Shown here one piece after another: positions 33,666-42,175 of a DNA stretch of 59,052 nt (its first letter is position 1; each line of letters opens with the position of its first letter). The notes beneath the pieces are model-generated. The model searched no databases. It saw nothing but the letters and a program-made list of their open reading frames with translations, and was not told the DNA's origin. The stretch is from an uncultured Selenomonadales bacterium (GTDB lineage: Bacteria; Bacillota; Negativicutes; Selenomonadales; Selenomonadaceae). The stretch is from the NCBI GenBank assembly GCA_947165295.1, contig CAMUZU010000012.1:1-59052 (forward strand), written 5' to 3'. The position numbers were made by a program, and so were the translations under genes.

Positions 33666-34937
33666 ATGCGCAAGATAATTTTAATCGCGTTGATTGTCCT
33701 GCTCAACTTCGCGACGTGCGCGGCGACCGACGAAGACGAACTCAACGCGGCGGAAATTCGTTTGGTGTGCGCGGTCTGTTCACTCGGAGCTTACAGCGGC
33801 GACGAAAGTTTTCTATTTCGCTCAATGCTTACCTCACGCGGCTGGAATATTGAAAAGCTGTCGAAACAACATTCCCGCGCCGACGCGAAAGTTTTCCTCG
33901 TCAGCAAAGACAACGTGAAGATTTTGACCGTCGCGGGCACGGAGTCGCTTAAAGATTTTGAAGTTGACTTCCGCGCAGGTCGCGTGCCGCTCAATGACAA
34001 CGTGCCAATCGACGATTCGGTCAAACGTCCCGGCGATACAATTTTCGTGCACAGAGGCTTCCGCGATTATGCCGACGTGGTTTTGGGCGACGGGCTTTTT
34101 GAACGTCTGAAAACTTCGTTGGCAACCAATCCGAACGAAAAACTTTACTTGACCGGCCACAGTCTCGGCGGGTCGGTCGCGATTGTCATGGGCTTGAGGC
34201 TTATCGATGCGGGCGTCGACAAAAACCGTTTCGCCGTCGTCACCTTCGGTTCACCGGCTGTCGGCAGCAAGGCGTTGGCGAAAAGTTACGAAGACAAACT
34301 CGACTTGACCCGCGTCGTCATGAAAGGCGACGAGATAAGCAAGGCAACGCGCACGCTCGGTTTCGCGGACTTCGGCGAAGTGGTTAAGTGCGATTCCGTC
34401 GACGGCGAACAATCCGAACACAGCATGGCGGGTTACCTCGACAGCATGATTCGCGATTATTACGACGCGGGCGGCAGTTTCAGTTACGAAGCTCCAAACA
34501 AAATCAACGCGTCGATTTACGTCGCGCCCGTGCAGATTGAAAAAGATCACTTCCGCAGAGCCGACGCGAAACTTATCGTCAACGCGATTAACGACAGCTT
34601 GACCAACCATTTCGCGCAGTTGACGTTCGCCAAGCCCGTAAGCGTCAACATCGACGAAAAGCAGGTGTTCGAGTCGGACTTCGGCGAATACATCAAAGCG
34701 GGTCGCGACGCCGGTTGCAAGTACACGCTGGTTCGGATTCTGCGCGCAAAAAAAATTCGTGCCGCTCGTTCGGGTGAACGACTCGTCACGCTGGAAGAAA
34801 TTATTTTCGACGCAAACGGTTTCCCGCTGTCAATGCAAACGTCGGGCACGTCGACGGAAAATGTGACGTTGCTTGAGGCGGCACTCACCGCGCAAGAAAC
34901 TTTGGCGTCCGAGGCGAAGAACGTCTTCACGAAATGA
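33666..34937 (+). CDS. secreted class 3 lipase-like protein
   Basis: 423 residues. Signal peptide MRKIILIALIVLLNFATCAA; the Cys at about 18 could be a lipobox, but the context is weak. The alpha/beta-hydrolase nucleophile elbow is LTGHSLGGSVA with catalytic Ser166, as in Lipase_3 (Pfam PF01764). Catalytic Asp and His should follow in the FGSPAVGSKA and SEHSMAGYLDSM regions. Residues about 280-420 form an extra C-terminal domain not needed for catalysis, unknown to me. Likely hydrolyses acyl esters in the periplasm or at the surface. Its 3' end overlaps convergent hisS by 11 bp. Confidence 0.82.
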   Translation: MRKIILIALIVLLNFATCAATDEDELNAAEIRLVCAVCSLGAYSGDESFLFRSMLTSRGWNIEKLSKQHSRADAKVFLVSKDNVKILTVAGTESLKDFEVDFRAGRVPLNDNVPIDDSVKRPGDTIFVHRGFRDYADVVLGDGLFERLKTSLATNPNEKLYLTGHSLGGSVAIVMGLRLIDAGVDKNRFAVVTFGSPAVGSKALAKSYEDKLDLTRVVMKGDEISKATRTLGFADFGEVVKCDSVDGEQSEHSMAGYLDSMIRDYYDAGGSFSYEAPNKINASIYVAPVQIEKDHFRRADAKLIVNAINDSLTNHFAQLTFAKPVSVNIDEKQVFESDFGEYIKAGRDAGCKYTLVRILRAKKIRAARSGERLVTLEEIIFDANGFPLSMQTSGTSTENVTLLEAALTAQETLASEAKNVFTK

Positions 34938-36180
34938 TTTTGTCGGGGACTTGAGCGACGGGGATTGACTCCTGCGCGGAAGTCTCCAAATTTTTTACGG
35001 TCACGGTCGAGTTTGCAACTTCGTCTTCGCCGACGATTAACGCAAACTTCGCGCCCGACTTCGCCGCTTGTTTCATTTGGGCTTTCAAGCTTTTGCGCCC
35101 GAAGTCCATTGCCGCCGAAATGTTTTGTCGACGCAGATCCGTCAGCAATTTGAACGCGTACACTTGAGCCGCTTCGCCGCCCGCCACGACGAACGCGGTA
35201 ATTTTTTTTGTCGGCGCGGGTGACAAACCTTGCAAGTCCAACGCAAGCAGAATTCGTTCAAGCCCCGCCGCGAAACCTACTGCAGGTGTCGGATCGCCGC
35301 CGATTTCGCGAATCAAGCCGTCGTAACGTCCGCCGCCCGCAACCGCCGATTGTGCACCGAGTGGCGCGTACTGAATTTCAAACGCGGTCTTCGTGTAATA
35401 ATCCAGCCCGCGCACAAGTCGAGGGTCAATCGCGAAGTCGACGCCCGCCGCAGTGAGCAAAGTTTTCACGCCCGCAAAATGTTCGCGGCATTCGTCGCAA
35501 AGGCACGTTTCAATCTTCGGCGCGTCCTCCATGAAGTCTTTCAGGCCGTCAACTTTGCAGTCGAGAATTCGCAGCGGATTTTTCGTCAACCGACGCCGAC
35601 AATCGCCGCAAAGTTCGTCCGCCTCCGCAGTGAAATATTCGGTGAGTTTTTGACGATAAATCGGTCGACACGCGGGACAGCCGACGGTGTTAATCTTGAG
35701 CTTCAGGTCGGTCAAGCCCAAAGAGTTCAGAAATTCCCACGCCAACAAAATTATCTCCGCGTCGACGGCGGGATTTTTTTCGCCCAAAGCTTCGACGCCG
35801 AATTGATGAAATTCGCGCAAACGTCCCGCCTGCGGTCTGTCGTAGCGAAACATCGAGCCGACGTAAAACAGCTTGACAAGCCCGGCGTTGGCATAAAGTT
35901 TGTTCTGCAGGTAAGCACGCACAACCGACGCGGTGTTTTCGGGTCGCAACGTAATCGAACGGTCGCCGCGGTCGGTGAAGGTGTACATCTCCTTGTCGAC
36001 AACGTCCGTGCCTTCGCCGATGCCGCGTTGAAAAAGTTCCGTGTGTTCAAAAGTCGGCGTGCGAATTTCCTCGTAACCGTAAAGCCCGCACAGTTCGCGG
36101 ATTTTTTTTTCGAGCAAAAGCCAACCCGCGATTTGGTCGGGCAAAATATCTTTGGTGCCTCTCGGCGCATTTGTCAGCAA
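34927..36180 (-). CDS. hisS: histidyl-tRNA synthetase
   Basis: 417 residues, normal length. Class II motifs: motif 1 region EIRTPTFEHTELFQRGIGEGTD, motif 2 FRYDRPQAGRLREFHQFGVE, the His-specific LVRGLDYYTKTAFEI, and motif 3 GFAAGLERI; C-terminal anticodon-binding domain from about 325. A zinc-like Cys set (CPAC, CGDC, CLCDEC) lies in the insertion domain. TTG start, 8 bases after GAGGAGG. It is last in the fur-hemZ-PARG-threonine aldolase-phzF-hisS run, 13 bp after phzF. Confidence 0.95.
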   Translation of the reverse strand: MLTNAPRGTKDILPDQIAGWLLLEKKIRELCGLYGYEEIRTPTFEHTELFQRGIGEGTDVVDKEMYTFTDRGDRSITLRPENTASVVRAYLQNKLYANAGLVKLFYVGSMFRYDRPQAGRLREFHQFGVEALGEKNPAVDAEIILLAWEFLNSLGLTDLKLKINTVGCPACRPIYRQKLTEYFTAEADELCGDCRRRLTKNPLRILDCKVDGLKDFMEDAPKIETCLCDECREHFAGVKTLLTAAGVDFAIDPRLVRGLDYYTKTAFEIQYAPLGAQSAVAGGGRYDGLIREIGGDPTPAVGFAAGLERILLALDLQGLSPAPTKKITAFVVAGGEAAQVYAFKLLTDLRRQNISAAMDFGRKSLKAQMKQAAKSGAKFALIVGEDEVANSTVTVKNLETSAQESIPVAQVPDKIIS

Positions 36181-36193
36181 AGTTTCAACCTCC

Positions 36194-36967
36194 TCAAATG
36201 TTCAGCTCCGCGACGGAAAACAACGCCGCGTTGCCCGAAATTTTGACGCGTTCGCCCGCAACTTCACAATGCAAAATTCCGCCGCGAGCCGACGCTTGAC
36301 GCGCAAGAAGTTTCGGCTTGCCAAGTTTGTTCGCCCAATACGGCGCGATTAAACAATGCGTCGAACCCGTCACGGGGTCTTCGGTGATTTTTATTTTCGG
36401 CGCGAAAATTCTGGACACGCAGTCGAATTCGTCACCTGCGGCAGTCACCGCCTGCGTGAGCCCGTCAAGTTTTGTCAACGCGTCCATGTCGGGCGAAAGA
36501 TTTTCAACTGTCGCGGCGTCGTCCAAAACCATGAGCAAGTCGCGGGCAAGGTAAGCTTCGCGAACTTCGGCGTGCACGGCGGCGGACATTTCCGCAGTGA
36601 CGGGAATTTTCTTCGGCACGTAAGCGGGAAAATTCATCTCGAACAAGTCGCCCTTGCGCGTGACGAAAAATCTGCCGCTCAACGTGTCGAACTCAACTGC
36701 GGACAAACTTTTGTCAATCTGCGTCATGAGCACGAACGCGGTCGCAAGCGTGGCGTGTCCGCAAAAATCAATCTCCGTCGAAGGCGTGAACCAGCGCAGG
36801 CGAAAGATTTCACCGTCGCGCACGACGAAGGCCGTTTCCGACAAATTGTTTTCGCGGGCAATGTTTTGCATCAAACTTTCGGGCGGGAACTTTTCGACGA
36901 CGCAAACCGCCGCAGGGTTGCCGCCGAAAATTTTTTCAGTGAACGCGTCGACGATAAACTGTCGCAT
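36194..36967 (-). CDS. PhzF-family isomerase/epimerase-like protein
   Basis: 257 residues, GGAGG before the ATG. Opens MRQFIVDAFTEKIFGGNPAA and contains the catalytic-Glu region NNLSETAFV, then the domain-closing IDFCGHATLA and EDPVTGSTHC. Two similar halves form the diaminopimelate-epimerase-like fold. Family members catalyse isomerisations; only PhzF itself is tied to phenazines, and no phenazine genes are present, so the substrate is unknown. It sits between threonine aldolase and hisS with short gaps. Confidence 0.88.
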   Translation of the reverse strand: MRQFIVDAFTEKIFGGNPAAVCVVEKFPPESLMQNIARENNLSETAFVVRDGEIFRLRWFTPSTEIDFCGHATLATAFVLMTQIDKSLSAVEFDTLSGRFFVTRKGDLFEMNFPAYVPKKIPVTAEMSAAVHAEVREAYLARDLLMVLDDAATVENLSPDMDALTKLDGLTQAVTAAGDEFDCVSRIFAPKIKITEDPVTGSTHCLIAPYWANKLGKPKLLARQASARGGILHCEVAGERVKISGNAALFSVAELNI

Positions 36968-36979
36968 GTCAAACCTCCG

Positions 36980-38032
36980 TCAAACAAATTTAAGCCGGCG
37001 CAGTTCGTTGAGCAGCACGTCGACTTCGTTGTCTTTGGTCGCCCAACTCGTCACCAGGCGGATAACCACTTTTTCGGCGGAAAATCTTTCCCACGTGCGG
37101 AACTCGATGTGTTCGGACAGTTTGCGCGCCTGCGTTTCGGTCAGCGTGAAGAAAATCAAATTCGTGAAGTTGTCGACGTAAAGCTCGAAGCCTTGTTTCT
37201 TGATTTCGGCGCGAATTTTGTCCGCCATATCGATGCCGCGTCGCCCGATCTTCAGATACAGCCCGTCGTTGAACAGCGTGTAAAACTGCACGCCCAAGAT
37301 TCGACCTTTGGCAAGAAGTGCGCCGTGTTGCCGAATTGTCGTGACGAAATGCGGAATGTAATTCTTGCGCATGACGACCGCCTCGCCGAAGAACGCGCCG
37401 CATTTCGTGCCGCCGATACAAAAAACGTCCGCAAGTTCGTAAAGATTTTTCAGCGTGACGTTGTTTATCGGGTAAGCCAACGCGTAAGCAAGCCGCGCCC
37501 CGTCGACGTAAAGCGCAAGATTTTTTTCGCGGCAAACTGTGCTGAGTTTGCGCAATTCGTCAAGCGTGTACAGCGTGCCGTATTCTGTCGGCTGCGAAAT
37601 GTACACCATGCCGGGCACAACCATGTGTTCGTGCAGTTCGTTTTCGTAAAATTGTTCGACGAAGATTTTCACGTCGTTGGCGGAAATTTTCCCGTCGACG
37701 TGCGGTATCGTCAAAACCTTGTGACCGGTTGCCTCAATCGCTCCCGCCTCGCGCAGGTTGATATGTCCGCTTTCGGCGGCAATGACGCCTTGATACGACT
37801 TGAGCAACGCGCTGATGACGACGAAATTTGCCTGCGTGCCGCCGACCATAAAGAAAATATCGGCGTCGGGTGAACCGCACAGTTCGCGGATTTTTTGACG
37901 TGCCGCCTCGGAAAATTCGTCTTTGCCGAAGCCCGCCGTCTTAAGCAGATTCGTGCGCGTCAAGTTTGAAATAATCGTGTGGTGCGCGCCTTCCTCGTAG
38001 TCCGACGCGAAAGAAGTTTTTTTCTCGTTCAT
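36980..38032 (-). CDS. low-specificity threonine aldolase / beta-eliminating lyase family
   Basis: 350 residues, PLP fold type I. D178 (YVDGARLAYA) contacts the PLP ring nitrogen and K210 (CIGGTKCG) forms the Schiff base. The family cleaves L-threonine or allo-threonine to glycine and acetaldehyde. The ATG overlaps the TGA of the upstream PARG-like gene (ATGA), so the two are coupled. Confidence 0.88.
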   Translation of the reverse strand: MNEKKTSFASDYEEGAHHTIISNLTRTNLLKTAGFGKDEFSEAARQKIRELCGSPDADIFFMVGGTQANFVVISALLKSYQGVIAAESGHINLREAGAIEATGHKVLTIPHVDGKISANDVKIFVEQFYENELHEHMVVPGMVYISQPTEYGTLYTLDELRKLSTVCREKNLALYVDGARLAYALAYPINNVTLKNLYELADVFCIGGTKCGAFFGEAVVMRKNYIPHFVTTIRQHGALLAKGRILGVQFYTLFNDGLYLKIGRRGIDMADKIRAEIKKQGFELYVDNFTNLIFFTLTETQARKLSEHIEFRTWERFSAEKVVIRLVTSWATKDNEVDVLLNELRRLKFV

Positions 38033-38889
38033 GATGGCTCCTCAACTAAAATCTTTTTGAACACCTCGAAGTTGGTAAGCTCGTGCGGGCGACAGTAAAT
38101 CGCGAACACGACTTCCTTAAAGCAACCGTCGAATTCGGGCAGAACTTTTTTGAACGCACGGGCGACGACTTCGGGATTGTTTTGGAATGCTCCGCAACCG
38201 AATGCGCCCGTCACGAAAATTTCCGCGCCTTCGTGAGCGACGACCGTGAACATGTGCCGCAAACGCCGTTCATGCAGAGCGAACAATTCTTCGTCGGAAA
38301 TGTGCGCAGTTTGTGAGTGACCGGGATTGTAAGCGTTATTCGGGCGTTCCCGCAAATTCGGCGCGGCGACAGTCACAACGTCGACGGTCTCCCACTTGTC
38401 ACGCGGCAGGCGTGCGGGCTTGTCCACGTCGCTTTTGCAGATGACAATTTCGGGCGTGTAAATGCAGGCGTCGTCGTACAATGAATCGCCACGTTCGCGG
38501 TTGACCTTGTAATAACGTCGCCAATTTTCGTCCGTGTTGAGCGCGGGATAAAGCGTCGAACAGCGGCATAGAGCCTCCTCCTGCGCACGCGAACCATGTT
38601 TGACGCCGCCGCCGGGATTGGTTGCCGACGCGAAGTTGTGCACGGCAATTCGCGCTTCGGGCTGTCTGCGTTGAGTGAAAACAGCCGCCTCGAACGAACG
38701 TTTGCGCAGGACTGTTATCGTCGTCTTGTTGAATTTCTTCGGCGGCAACGGCGGATAATCTTGCGCACCGTAAAAGACCGTCTCGTCAATGGAAATGTGC
38801 ACGGCTTCGCGCAGGAACTCGTCCGTCTTGTAAAAGTTCTGCGTGTCCGTGAAAACGTCAATCATCTCGTCTTTCGTCACTAAAGCCAT
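38029..38889 (-). CDS. TIGR02452-type poly(ADP-ribose) glycohydrolase-like protein
   Basis: 286 residues. The start at 38889 follows GGAGGT. The catalytic signature of bacterial-type PARG (macrodomain fold) is intact: GGG at 93-95 and QEE at 103-105 in NPGGGVKHGSRAQEEAL. Further macrodomain strands include VVTVAAPNLRE and GAEIFVTGAFGCGAFQNNP. It should remove ADP-ribose chains or bind ADP-ribose derivatives. Its start lies 32 bp inside the 3' end of hemZ and its stop overlaps the threonine aldolase start. No ADP-ribosyltransferase is seen nearby. Confidence 0.88.
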   Translation of the reverse strand: MALVTKDEMIDVFTDTQNFYKTDEFLREAVHISIDETVFYGAQDYPPLPPKKFNKTTITVLRKRSFEAAVFTQRRQPEARIAVHNFASATNPGGGVKHGSRAQEEALCRCSTLYPALNTDENWRRYYKVNRERGDSLYDDACIYTPEIVICKSDVDKPARLPRDKWETVDVVTVAAPNLRERPNNAYNPGHSQTAHISDEELFALHERRLRHMFTVVAHEGAEIFVTGAFGCGAFQNNPEVVARAFKKVLPEFDGCFKEVVFAIYCRPHELTNFEVFKKILVEEPS

Positions 38890-40432
38890 CAGTTTTACCT
38901 CCGTTCGCGGCCGTGTCGACGGGCTGATAAACCGCCGCAAGAGCCGCCTCGCGCCCGGCAATGTATCTGTCAAGGTCGCGCATGTAAGTCGTCAAATCTT
39001 TTGCGTTAAAAGCGGTGTGCAGGTGAACTTCGCTTCGGTCGGGCACCTTCGTCGACGCCGCAGAACCGACGCCGATAATCGTTTGCCGCTCGCCCATGAT
39101 CTGCACGTTGTAAACGCCTTCGCCGCCGCGTTTGCACCAGCCGACGTTTTCAATCTGCCCGCCCATGTTGCTTTGTCGGTACAGGTAATACGGCAGAAAA
39201 CCTTCGCCGCGCAGAACTTTATCCGCGAACGTCGACATGCGTTGAACTTCGGCGTCACACGGCAGGCGGAAATCTTCAAGCGTGTTGAGTTCGTCGGAAA
39301 GAAGTTTCTGCATTGTCGAACCGCGTTTAATCGCCAGCGCGTGAATCGTCACGTCGTCGGGTTTGAGCGCAAGAACTTTCGTCAAGCTGTCTTGGAAGTC
39401 CGACAAATTTTCGCCCGGCAAGCCCGCAATTAAGTCCGTGTTAATCAGCCAATCGCCCGCAGTTCGCAAGTCGCAAAAAGCCCGCGTCACGTCGTCGACG
39501 GTGTGTGCGCGCCCGATAAAGTCAAGCGTGCGTTGTTGCATTGTCTGCGGATTGACGCTGATTCGCGTGACGGGAAAATTCTTCAGCGCGGAAATTTTTT
39601 CGGCGGTGATTGTGTCGGGTCGCCCGCACTCGACGGTAACTTCCTTGACGCTGTCCGTGTAAAAGCCGTCGAAAACTTTGCTCAGCATCTCGACGAAAAA
39701 TTTTTCGGGCAACGCGGTTGGTGTGCCGCCGCCGACGTAAATCGATTGAACCTTCAAGCCGTAACGTTTAATCGCGTCCGCCGCCGCCGAAATGTCGCGG
39801 GTCAACGCCTCCATGAACGCGGCAACTTTTTCGTCCGCGGGCAACACGAACGACGGGAACGAACAATACAGGCAACGCGTCTTGCAGAACGGAATGCCGA
39901 CGTACACGCCGACGGTTTGCGCGTCGCTTGACTTGAGTATCGGCAGTTGACGCAATGCCACTTCGGTCAACAGAGCCGCCTTGTCGCGGTCGGTTAAAAA
40001 ATCCGCGCAGATTCGCCGAAAGATTTTGTCGCGGTCAATGACGCCGTGACTTGTGACGCCGAAGCCGAGTTCAAGCCACCGCTGAATAATTTTCGTAGGA
40101 CGCACGCCGTGCAAAATTCCGTAAGGCACCGCGTCAAGCCCGAAGTTGTCGACGAGCAGGACGTAAAGATTTCTTTTGACGAGGCGATTAATTTCCGCGC
40201 CGAGCCGTTCGTCACTGCGAGCCGTCGAACTTTTGCGGAAGAACTTCGCCGCGCCTTCGGTGACGATTTTAATACGCGTGACGACTCGATTGCCCGTGAC
40301 TTCGTTGAAAATTTCCAGCGCGTCAAAATCCGCCGCGTCCGCACGTTTGACGACGTTGAGCGAACGAAGCACTTCGCCGACGATTTTGTCGAAGCCGCCG
40401 AAGACGTTCAAAACTTTTACCGTGCCCCGCAA
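38858..40432 (-). CDS. hemZ: HemZ, anaerobic coproporphyrinogen III dehydrogenase-like radical SAM enzyme
   Basis: 524 residues. The radical SAM cluster motif is C183-x3-C187-x2-C190 (GIPFCKTRCLYCSFPS), preceded by an N-terminal domain of about 170 residues typical of HemZ, with VPYGILHGVRPTKI. Family role: oxygen-independent oxidation of coproporphyrinogen III in haem synthesis, or a related porphyrin reaction. TTG start 8 bases after GGGAGG. It lies 19 bp after fur, so iron or peroxide status may control it. The last about 20 residues are charged and low-complexity. Confidence 0.88.
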   Translation of the reverse strand: MRGTVKVLNVFGGFDKIVGEVLRSLNVVKRADAADFDALEIFNEVTGNRVVTRIKIVTEGAAKFFRKSSTARSDERLGAEINRLVKRNLYVLLVDNFGLDAVPYGILHGVRPTKIIQRWLELGFGVTSHGVIDRDKIFRRICADFLTDRDKAALLTEVALRQLPILKSSDAQTVGVYVGIPFCKTRCLYCSFPSFVLPADEKVAAFMEALTRDISAAADAIKRYGLKVQSIYVGGGTPTALPEKFFVEMLSKVFDGFYTDSVKEVTVECGRPDTITAEKISALKNFPVTRISVNPQTMQQRTLDFIGRAHTVDDVTRAFCDLRTAGDWLINTDLIAGLPGENLSDFQDSLTKVLALKPDDVTIHALAIKRGSTMQKLLSDELNTLEDFRLPCDAEVQRMSTFADKVLRGEGFLPYYLYRQSNMGGQIENVGWCKRGGEGVYNVQIMGERQTIIGVGSAASTKVPDRSEVHLHTAFNAKDLTTYMRDLDRYIAGREAALAAVYQPVDTAANGGKTDGFSDERRDD

Positions 40433-40451
40433 ACAAATCGCCTCCCGTGCG

Positions 40452-40910
40452 TCAAGTGCTCTGTTGACAGTCTTTGCAGTAGCCGAAAAATTTTACTTCG
40501 TGGTTGAGAATTTGAAAGCCGGACTTGCGCGAAATGACTTCTTCAAGTTCGTCGAGCAAGTCTTCGTCGAATTCGATGACTTTCTTGCATTTGACGCAAA
40601 TCAAGTGGTGGTGGTGGTGAACGTTCGGGTCGGCGGTGTTGAGTTCGTAGCGTGCGCAACCGTCGCCGAAGTCAATTTGCACGAGGATGCCCAAGTTGCT
40701 CAGCAGGTCGAGTGCGCGATAAACCGTCGCCAAGCCGATCTCCGATTCCTTTTCGCGCAACAAACCGTAAACGTCTTCGGCGCTCAGATGTTCGGGGTGG
40801 TCGACAAAAATTTGCAGAATCTCTTTGCGTTGCGGCGTCATTTTGTAACCGCGTTCGTACAGCTTGCCGCGCAGGTCTTTCAGGGAAAACAGTTGGTGAT
40901 TGTCGCTCAT
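40452..40910 (-). CDS. Fur-family transcriptional regulator
   Basis: 152 residues, GGAGGG 7 bases before the ATG. Winged helix with LYERGYKMTPQRKEILQIF and recognition helix IGLATVYRALDLLSNLG. Metal-binding NVHHHHHLICVKC (H98-102, C105, C108) and the C-terminal YCKDC (C145, C148) suggest a structural Zn plus a regulatory metal. It could be Fur, PerR or Zur; the sequence alone does not decide. First gene of a six-gene run that includes hemZ. TATAAT at 40943-40948 (minus strand) is its likely -10 box. Confidence 0.92.
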   Translation of the reverse strand: MSDNHQLFSLKDLRGKLYERGYKMTPQRKEILQIFVDHPEHLSAEDVYGLLREKESEIGLATVYRALDLLSNLGILVQIDFGDGCARYELNTADPNVHHHHHLICVKCKKVIEFDEDLLDELEEVISRKSGFQILNHEVKFFGYCKDCQQST

Positions 40911-40962
40911 GGATTGTTCCCTCCAAAATTCAAGTCGCGACGATTATAACAGTTATCCGCGC

Positions 40963-40990
40963 AAAAAAAAATCCCCGCGTTGACGGGGAC
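40963..40990 (-). terminator. terminator of the recO unit
   Basis: On the minus strand CCCCG/CGGGG with a 6-nt loop (40973-40988), then A and nine T. It separates the aminotransferase-DUF502-recO unit from fur. Confidence 0.8.
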
Positions 40991-40994
40991 TTTA

Positions 40995-41012
40995 TCAAAA
41001 TTTCAGAGCTTC
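40995..41012. repeat. left 18-bp direct repeat flanking element h
   Basis: TCAAAATTTCAGAGCTTC here and TCAAAGTTTCAGAGCTTC at 41134-41151 differ at one base. Both read on the minus strand as the end of RecO (EALK, then F or L, then TGA). They bracket exactly the 121 bp that contain element h. Confidence 0.85.
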
Positions 41013-41022
41013 ACAACAGTAA

Positions 41023-41125
41023 CCGGCCGACAGGACGTCGGCCGCGTCGCCTGCGCCATGATACAGGATGTATCATCGCAGGCTGCTTTCTTTGGTTACT
41101 TTCTTTCGCGCCGAAAGAAAGTAAC
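41023..41125 (+). repeat. triple-hairpin element, copy h
   Basis: CGGCCGAC/GTCGGCCG with loop AGGAC, TGATAC/GTATCA with loop AGGAT, and GTTACTTTCTTTCG/CGAAAGAAAGTAAC. It lies between 18-bp direct repeats derived from the recO 3' end, the best evidence in the window that this element inserts with target duplication. Confidence 0.92.
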
Positions 41126-41138
41126 GTAACACGTCAAA

Positions 41139-41231
41139 GTTTCAGAGCTTCGAGTTCGCGAATAAAGTTAACGGACTTCAAGCCGCTACCCAAGACCGAG
41201 TGAACATAGTCGACAAAAAAATTTTCCGCCG
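41139..41231 (-). pseudogene. duplicated 3' end of recO (fragment)
   Basis: About 93 bp matching 41319-41411 at an offset of exactly 180 bp with three mismatches. It would encode the last 31 or so RecO residues and a TGA stop. It has no start and lies downstream of the real recO stop, separated by palindrome copy A and its tail. Confidence 0.88.
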
Positions 41232-41267
41232 GTCGCTTTAAAAGCGACGGAACAGTTGGTGTGAACC
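41232..41267 (+). repeat. 17-bp palindrome family, copy A
   Basis: GTCGCTTT-A-AAAGCGAC (41232-41248) then GGAACAGTTGGTGTGAACC. It starts at the exact edge of the duplicated recO fragment, and its tail (to about 41318) ends where the true recO copy begins. Confidence 0.85.
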
Positions 41268-41313
41268 GTAATGTTTTCGTCGCAAAAAATTTTCTCTTCG
41301 ACGGAGATGTTCG

Positions 41314-42060
41314 TTACAGTTTCAGAGCTTCGAGTTCGCGAATAAAGTTGACGGACTTCAAGGCGCTGCCCAAGACCGAGTGAACATAGTCGACAAAAAA
41401 ATTTTCCGCCGCGTCCAGTTGCTTAGAGTTGAATTGTAACTTCGTGTCGGCGCGCCAATCGAACTCAAGCATCGTCGCAAAAGTTTTTCGCAGACCGACG
41501 GGATACGGGCGACTTTCCGTGGCGAAGTCGACACACGCGTTGCACACAGCTCCGCCGTCAATCAAACTTATCGCCGCGTCGCCGACAATTTCCCGTCCGC
41601 AATGAACGCAACGACTGAAGTTGAGTTGCACGCCGCTTGTTTCCATGAATTGGCAGGCTCCGACCAGCGCAATAATTTTTGGCGTCCGTGTGCTGAGCGC
41701 GGGCAACGAATTCATCAGCAGGTTAAAAGTTTCGACGTCGGCTTGTCGCGGCAAAGTCATGCGATTGACAATTTCAAAGAACAACGACGCGTAAGCCAAT
41801 CGATTTAAATCCCGCGTGATGTCGTAGAAGTGCAGGACGTCCGCTTCGCGCAGTGTGTCAACTTGCGTGCCGTGCGACAGTTCCGCCGAAATGTGGTTGA
41901 ACATTTGTGTCGCGCCCGACAGCGGACTTCGCGCCCGTCGACAGCCGTAAGCGTTGACTTCGAGCTTGCCGAATTCTTTGGTGAACAGCGTAACCACTCT
42001 GTTTGCGTCGCCGAAATCGTCCGTCTTGAGCACGACGGCTTCAACGTTGAATGTTTCCAT
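41314..42060 (-). CDS. recO: DNA repair protein RecO
   Basis: 248 residues, normal length. RecO loads RecA onto SSB-coated DNA with RecR. N-terminal OB fold (VEAVVLKTDDFGDANRVVTLFTKEFG), helical core and zinc finger CVHCGR...CNAC (about 161-185). The ATG at 42060 follows GGAGG by 7 bases. The 5' end (25 bp) and 3' end (about 93 bp and 18 bp) are each duplicated next to the gene, in association with hairpin elements. The gene itself appears intact. Confidence 0.93.
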   Translation of the reverse strand: METFNVEAVVLKTDDFGDANRVVTLFTKEFGKLEVNAYGCRRARSPLSGATQMFNHISAELSHGTQVDTLREADVLHFYDITRDLNRLAYASLFFEIVNRMTLPRQADVETFNLLMNSLPALSTRTPKIIALVGACQFMETSGVQLNFSRCVHCGREIVGDAAISLIDGGAVCNACVDFATESRPYPVGLRKTFATMLEFDWRADTKLQFNSKQLDAAENFFVDYVHSVLGSALKSVNFIRELEALKL

Positions 42061-42065
42061 GATTC
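42041..42065. repeat. 25-bp direct repeat, recO copy
   Basis: A 25-bp sequence starting TCAACGTTGAATGTTTCCAT is found perfectly at 42041-42065 and 42176-42200. This copy holds the recO start codon. The other copy forms the end of the DUF502 gene. Confidence 0.95.
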
Positions 42066-42158
42066 AGCCTCCGAACTTCACTGAGACGGTTTTGTCAACG
42101 TCGGACACGCGGCGAATCGGTTGCGGTAATGATAACGTTGCGGCGCGAAAATTCTTCC

Positions 42159-42175
42159 CCCGCTTTTAAAGCGGG
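42159..42175 (-). repeat. 17-bp palindrome family, copy E
   Basis: CCCGCTTT-T-AAAGCGGG. It abuts the 25-bp duplicate at 42176. Together with the adjoining 93 bp it makes up the 110-bp insert between the two direct repeats. That insert also supplies the GGAGG ribosome site now used by recO. Confidence 0.88.
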
